A DNA stretch of 8,687 bases from contig CAZNBL010000051.1 in the NCBI GenBank assembly GCA_964571375.1, positions 1 through 8,687 of the forward strand, written 5' to 3'. Numbering within the stretch: the first letter of the stretch is position 1; every line of letters starts with the position of its first letter. This document shows, piece by piece, positions 6,290 through 8,687 of this stretch. The position numbers were made by a program, and so were the translations under genes. Below the pieces are notes generated by a model. The model saw only the letters and a list, made by a program, of their open reading frames with translations, searched no databases and had not been told where the DNA came from. Source of the stretch: JAFTYR01 sp964571375. GTDB lineage: Bacteria; Pseudomonadota; Gammaproteobacteria; Burkholderiales; Burkholderiaceae_F.

Positions 6290-7504
6290 ATGCTCAACAC
6301 GCAATTAAATCCTTTTTACGCGGTTGTCCCGCTTTCTCTTGAAGAACATTTTGCAAATGAACTCCGTGCCCTCGGCATTGAGAAGCTTCGTGTAGAAAAA
6401 GGCGGTTGCTGGTTCGGCGCAACGATCGAAGAAATGATGAAGGTCAACCTTCAGACTCGTTATGCATCCCGAATCCTCTGGAAGATCGCTGAAAAGCCCT
6501 ACTCCAACGAAGACGACATCTATAAGCTCGCCGCCGGTGTGGCTTGGGAAAAGTACTTTGACGTCAAGGACAGCTTCAAGGTCGACCTTTCCGCTCACCG
6601 CTGCCCGCTGCGCAGTCTCGATTACCTGACACTGCGCGTCAAGGACGGTGTCTGCGATCATTTCCGCGATCTCACAGACGAGCGCCCCGACGTCAGCAAG
6701 TACGCTCCGAAGATCCGTATCTATGCGTTCGTGAACGAAAAGACATGCACGCTTTATCTTGATACATCGGGCGAATCCCTCTTTAAGCGCGGCTGGAGAA
6801 AGGAAAAGGGCGAAGCTCCGCTCAAGGAAAACCTCGCAGCAGGTCTCCTTGCTCTTGCCGATTGGAATCCGGAAAAGCCGCTTTACGACCCGTTCTGCGG
6901 TTCGGGCACAATCATCATCGAAGCCGCAACGATCGCATGCAACATGGCTCCGGGCCTCTACCGCCGTTTCGGCTTTGAAAACTTCAAGGGCTTTGATTCC
7001 AATGCATGGCAGGAAATCAAGAAAGAAGCCCGTATGAAGATCGACTGGAACCGTGAAGTTCACTTCGCCGGCAGCGATATTTCCACAATCATCGTAAACC
7101 GCGCTGAGATGAACGCTCGTCTCGCAGGTCTCGGCAAATGGCTCGAAGACGGCAAGATTCAGTTCTTTGCACGCGATGCCCGTGAAGCCGAGCCTCCGTT
7201 TGAAGCCGGTCCCGGCCTTATCGTGACCAACCCGCCGTACGGCGAGCAGTCCAACCCGAAGTCCGCAAGCGTTGCTTCCATGATGAAGAACGTTTCCGAC
7301 GGCTTCAAGCGCAACTTCGACGGCTGGACAGCATGGCTTCTGACAAGCGACCGCCGACTGCCGAAGCAGATGCGTCTTTCGGAATCCCGCAAGATCGTCT
7401 TCTTCAACGGTCCGCTTGAATGCCGTTTCTTCAAGTTCGATCTGAAGAGCGGTTCTTTCCGTAAAGAAAAAACGGAAGCTGTACAGGAAACTGCAGAAGA
7501 ATAA
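6290..7504 (+). CDS. rlmL: THUMP-domain 23S rRNA (guanine-N2) methyltransferase, RlmL-like, stand-alone
   Basis: This is probably the methyltransferase that makes N2-methylguanosine at 23S rRNA position 2445 (E. coli numbering). The 404-residue protein starts with FYAVVPLSLEEHFANEL, the usual RlmL/YpsC opening, followed by a ferredoxin-like plus THUMP RNA-binding region (to about residue 165). The Rossmann methyltransferase domain shows the SAM loop DPFCGSGT (200-207), the acidic motif GSDIS (263-267) and the catalytic NPPYGE (314-319). These are typical of N2-guanine methyltransferases. E. coli RlmKL is a fusion of about 700 residues; here the RlmK half is absent and the gene resembles the single-domain form. 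The tail after residue 385 is Lys/Glu-rich and probably disordered. The ATG lies 9 nt after the proA stop, with only a weak GAG upstream, which suggests coupling. The exact target base is inferred from the family. Confidence 0.87.
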   Translation: MLNTQLNPFYAVVPLSLEEHFANELRALGIEKLRVEKGGCWFGATIEEMMKVNLQTRYASRILWKIAEKPYSNEDDIYKLAAGVAWEKYFDVKDSFKVDLSAHRCPLRSLDYLTLRVKDGVCDHFRDLTDERPDVSKYAPKIRIYAFVNEKTCTLYLDTSGESLFKRGWRKEKGEAPLKENLAAGLLALADWNPEKPLYDPFCGSGTIIIEAATIACNMAPGLYRRFGFENFKGFDSNAWQEIKKEARMKIDWNREVHFAGSDISTIIVNRAEMNARLAGLGKWLEDGKIQFFARDAREAEPPFEAGPGLIVTNPPYGEQSNPKSASVASMMKNVSDGFKRNFDGWTAWLLTSDRRLPKQMRLSESRKIVFFNGPLECRFFKFDLKSGSFRKEKTEAVQETAEE

Positions 7505-7543
7505 AGACAGTTCCCTAAATAAAACCACAAAGGAGAGTTTTAA

Positions 7544-8653
7544 ATGGACCTCAAAGACTTTGACGTTGTCAGCATGAGAAGCGAACTTCATGAAATGCCG
7601 GAACTCGGCTTCCAGGAAGTTCGAACCAGCGACTATGTTGCCGCTAAGCTCGAAGCAATGGGCTTAAAGGTAACCCGCGGCATCGGTAAGACCGGCGTTG
7701 TCGCTTATATCGAAGGCGACGAACCGGGTCCGACCGTCATGCTTCGCGCTGACATGGACGCATTGCCGTTCGTTGACGAAAACGGCAACCCCGTCTGCAT
7801 TCATGCCTGCGGTCACGACTGTCATACCGCCATGGGTCTTGCTACAGCAGCCCGCATGATCGGCAAGGTCAAAAAAGGTAAGTTAAAGCTCTTCTTCCAG
7901 CCGGGTGAAGAAGTTCTGACCGGCGCTCTGGAATCGATCAAGGACGGCGTCTTGGATGACGTCGATATGGCTGTCGGTGCTCATATCCGCCCTGTTCAGG
8001 ATATTCCGTCGGGCTCCGTTTGCCCTGCAGTGCGCCACACTGCGAGCACATTCATGAATGTGTACCTTAAGGGCCTTGCTGCTCACGCTTCCCGTCCGCA
8101 TCTCGGTCACAGCACTGTTGAAGCCGCTGTTCTCGCTACAAACGCTATCAACGCTATGTGGGCTAATCCGTTGCTCGGCTGGTCCGCCAAGGTCACAACG
8201 ATCGACTGCGCAGCTTCTGCATACAACATCATTCCGGATTCCGGCAAGATGGTTCTCGACATCCGCGCCGAAACCAACCCCTTGATGAAGGAAGTTCTTG
8301 AAAAGATCGAAAAGGCTATCAAGAACGCTGTTGCATGCGTCGATGTTGAAGCTACTATTGAACTGCCGGGCGGCGTCATTCCCGCAGCTGAATACGATGA
8401 ATCGCTCGTCGATGAAATGAGCGAAGTCATTAAGGAAACACTCGGCGCTGACAAGCTTGCAGGCGCCTGCGGCGGTGGCGGCGAAGACTTCCACTACTTC
8501 GTTCAGAAGAAACCGTCTGTCCGTACCGTTTACATCGGTGTCGGTGCCGGTGCTACACCGGGTCTGCATCATCCGAAGATGACTCTTGACGCAGAGCAGC
8601 TCAGAATCGGCGTTCAGGTTCTTGAAGCATTCCTGCTGAAAAAACTCGGTTAA
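7544..8653 (+). CDS. M20-family metal-dependent amidohydrolase (aminoacylase/AmhX-like)
   Basis: This cytoplasmic di-metal hydrolase has 369 residues and no signal peptide. It follows the M20D plan: RSELHEMPELGFQE (12-25), RADMDALP, HACGHDCHT (87-95, with metal ligands C89 and H91), QPGEE (119-123, general base E122 and ligand E123), GAHIRP (H147), a dimerisation-domain AHASRPHLG (180-188) and GLHHPKM (H342 or H343). All expected catalytic and metal residues are present. The GxHxRP and HASRPHLG signatures resemble the AmhX-type 'aminoacylase' branch more than hippurate hydrolase or IAA-amino acid hydrolase, though this is from memory. The substrate is unknown; N-acyl amino acids or small amides are plausible. 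An ideal AAGGAG (7530-7535) sits 8 nt before the ATG, stronger than those of its neighbours. The gene is not part of the familiar leuS-lptE-holA-proA set and may be a lineage-specific addition. Confidence 0.9.
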   Translation: MDLKDFDVVSMRSELHEMPELGFQEVRTSDYVAAKLEAMGLKVTRGIGKTGVVAYIEGDEPGPTVMLRADMDALPFVDENGNPVCIHACGHDCHTAMGLATAARMIGKVKKGKLKLFFQPGEEVLTGALESIKDGVLDDVDMAVGAHIRPVQDIPSGSVCPAVRHTASTFMNVYLKGLAAHASRPHLGHSTVEAAVLATNAINAMWANPLLGWSAKVTTIDCAASAYNIIPDSGKMVLDIRAETNPLMKEVLEKIEKAIKNAVACVDVEATIELPGGVIPAAEYDESLVDEMSEVIKETLGADKLAGACGGGGEDFHYFVQKKPSVRTVYIGVGAGATPGLHHPKMTLDAEQLRIGVQVLEAFLLKKLG

Positions 8654-8687
8654 TTAAAAAGAAGCATACGATCAAAAGGGGACGAAA
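8654..8687 (+). promoter_or_regulatory. Short AT-rich spacer ending in a likely ribosome-binding site
   Basis: The last 34 bases contain no hairpin or T-run, so no terminator is visible after the amidohydrolase gene. AGGGGA at 8677-8682, followed by CGAAA, looks like a Shine-Dalgarno sequence. This implies that another plus-strand gene starts within a few bases past the window edge. Confidence 0.4.

Noticed and set aside
6305..7591. 428-codon minus-strand frame opposite the methyltransferase gene
   Set aside because: It is also codon-aligned with the real gene, has no recognisable motif and runs into the ribosome-binding region of the next gene. It is a codon-bias shadow.
1..8687. Mobile elements, CRISPR repeats, defence or toxin-antitoxin genes
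   Set aside because: No direct repeats, terminal inverted repeats, transposase or integrase motifs, spacer-repeat pattern or small toxin-like pairs were seen. Coding density is fully explained by the listed genes.

Overview
The window looks like chromosomal core DNA from a betaproteobacterium. The gene order leuS-lptE-holA-proA is a known betaproteobacterial arrangement. The protein sequences, moderate GC content and strong C/G-ending codon preference suggest order Burkholderiales, perhaps a host-associated Sutterellaceae-type genome (Sutterella or Parasutterella). The family-level placement is inferred from memory of such proteins and was not tested by a search.

Layout: the left edge (1-618, minus strand) holds the first 206 residues of a UvrD-type DNA helicase, cut by the window boundary. 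A 178-bp intergenic region (619-796) separates it from the divergent leuS gene. This region contains a short GC-rich hairpin, a perfect TATAAT box and a 9-codon open frame that ends 2 nt before leuS. From 797 to the right edge all genes lie on the plus strand and are tightly packed: leuS (797-3430), lptE (3453-3992), holA (about 3973-4974, overlapping lptE), proA (4994-6280, TTG start), an RlmL-like THUMP methyltransferase (6290-7504) and an M20 amidohydrolase (7544-8653). The last bases hold a purine-rich ribosome-binding-like stretch, as if another gene starts just outside.

The plus-strand genes have gaps of 39 nt or less and no recognisable terminator between them, so they may form one operon. 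Its products cover leucyl-tRNA charging, delivery of LPS to the outer membrane, clamp loading in replication, proline synthesis, 23S rRNA methylation and hydrolysis of an amide or acyl-amino-acid substrate. This is a mixed growth-linked operon and not a single pathway. No mobile element, CRISPR array, tRNA, rRNA or defence system was seen, and no new multi-gene system is evident. The most interesting signal is the leuS leader: leuS has no Shine-Dalgarno sequence and is preceded by a tiny frame containing TTA and TTG leucine codons, although leuS itself uses no TTA at all.
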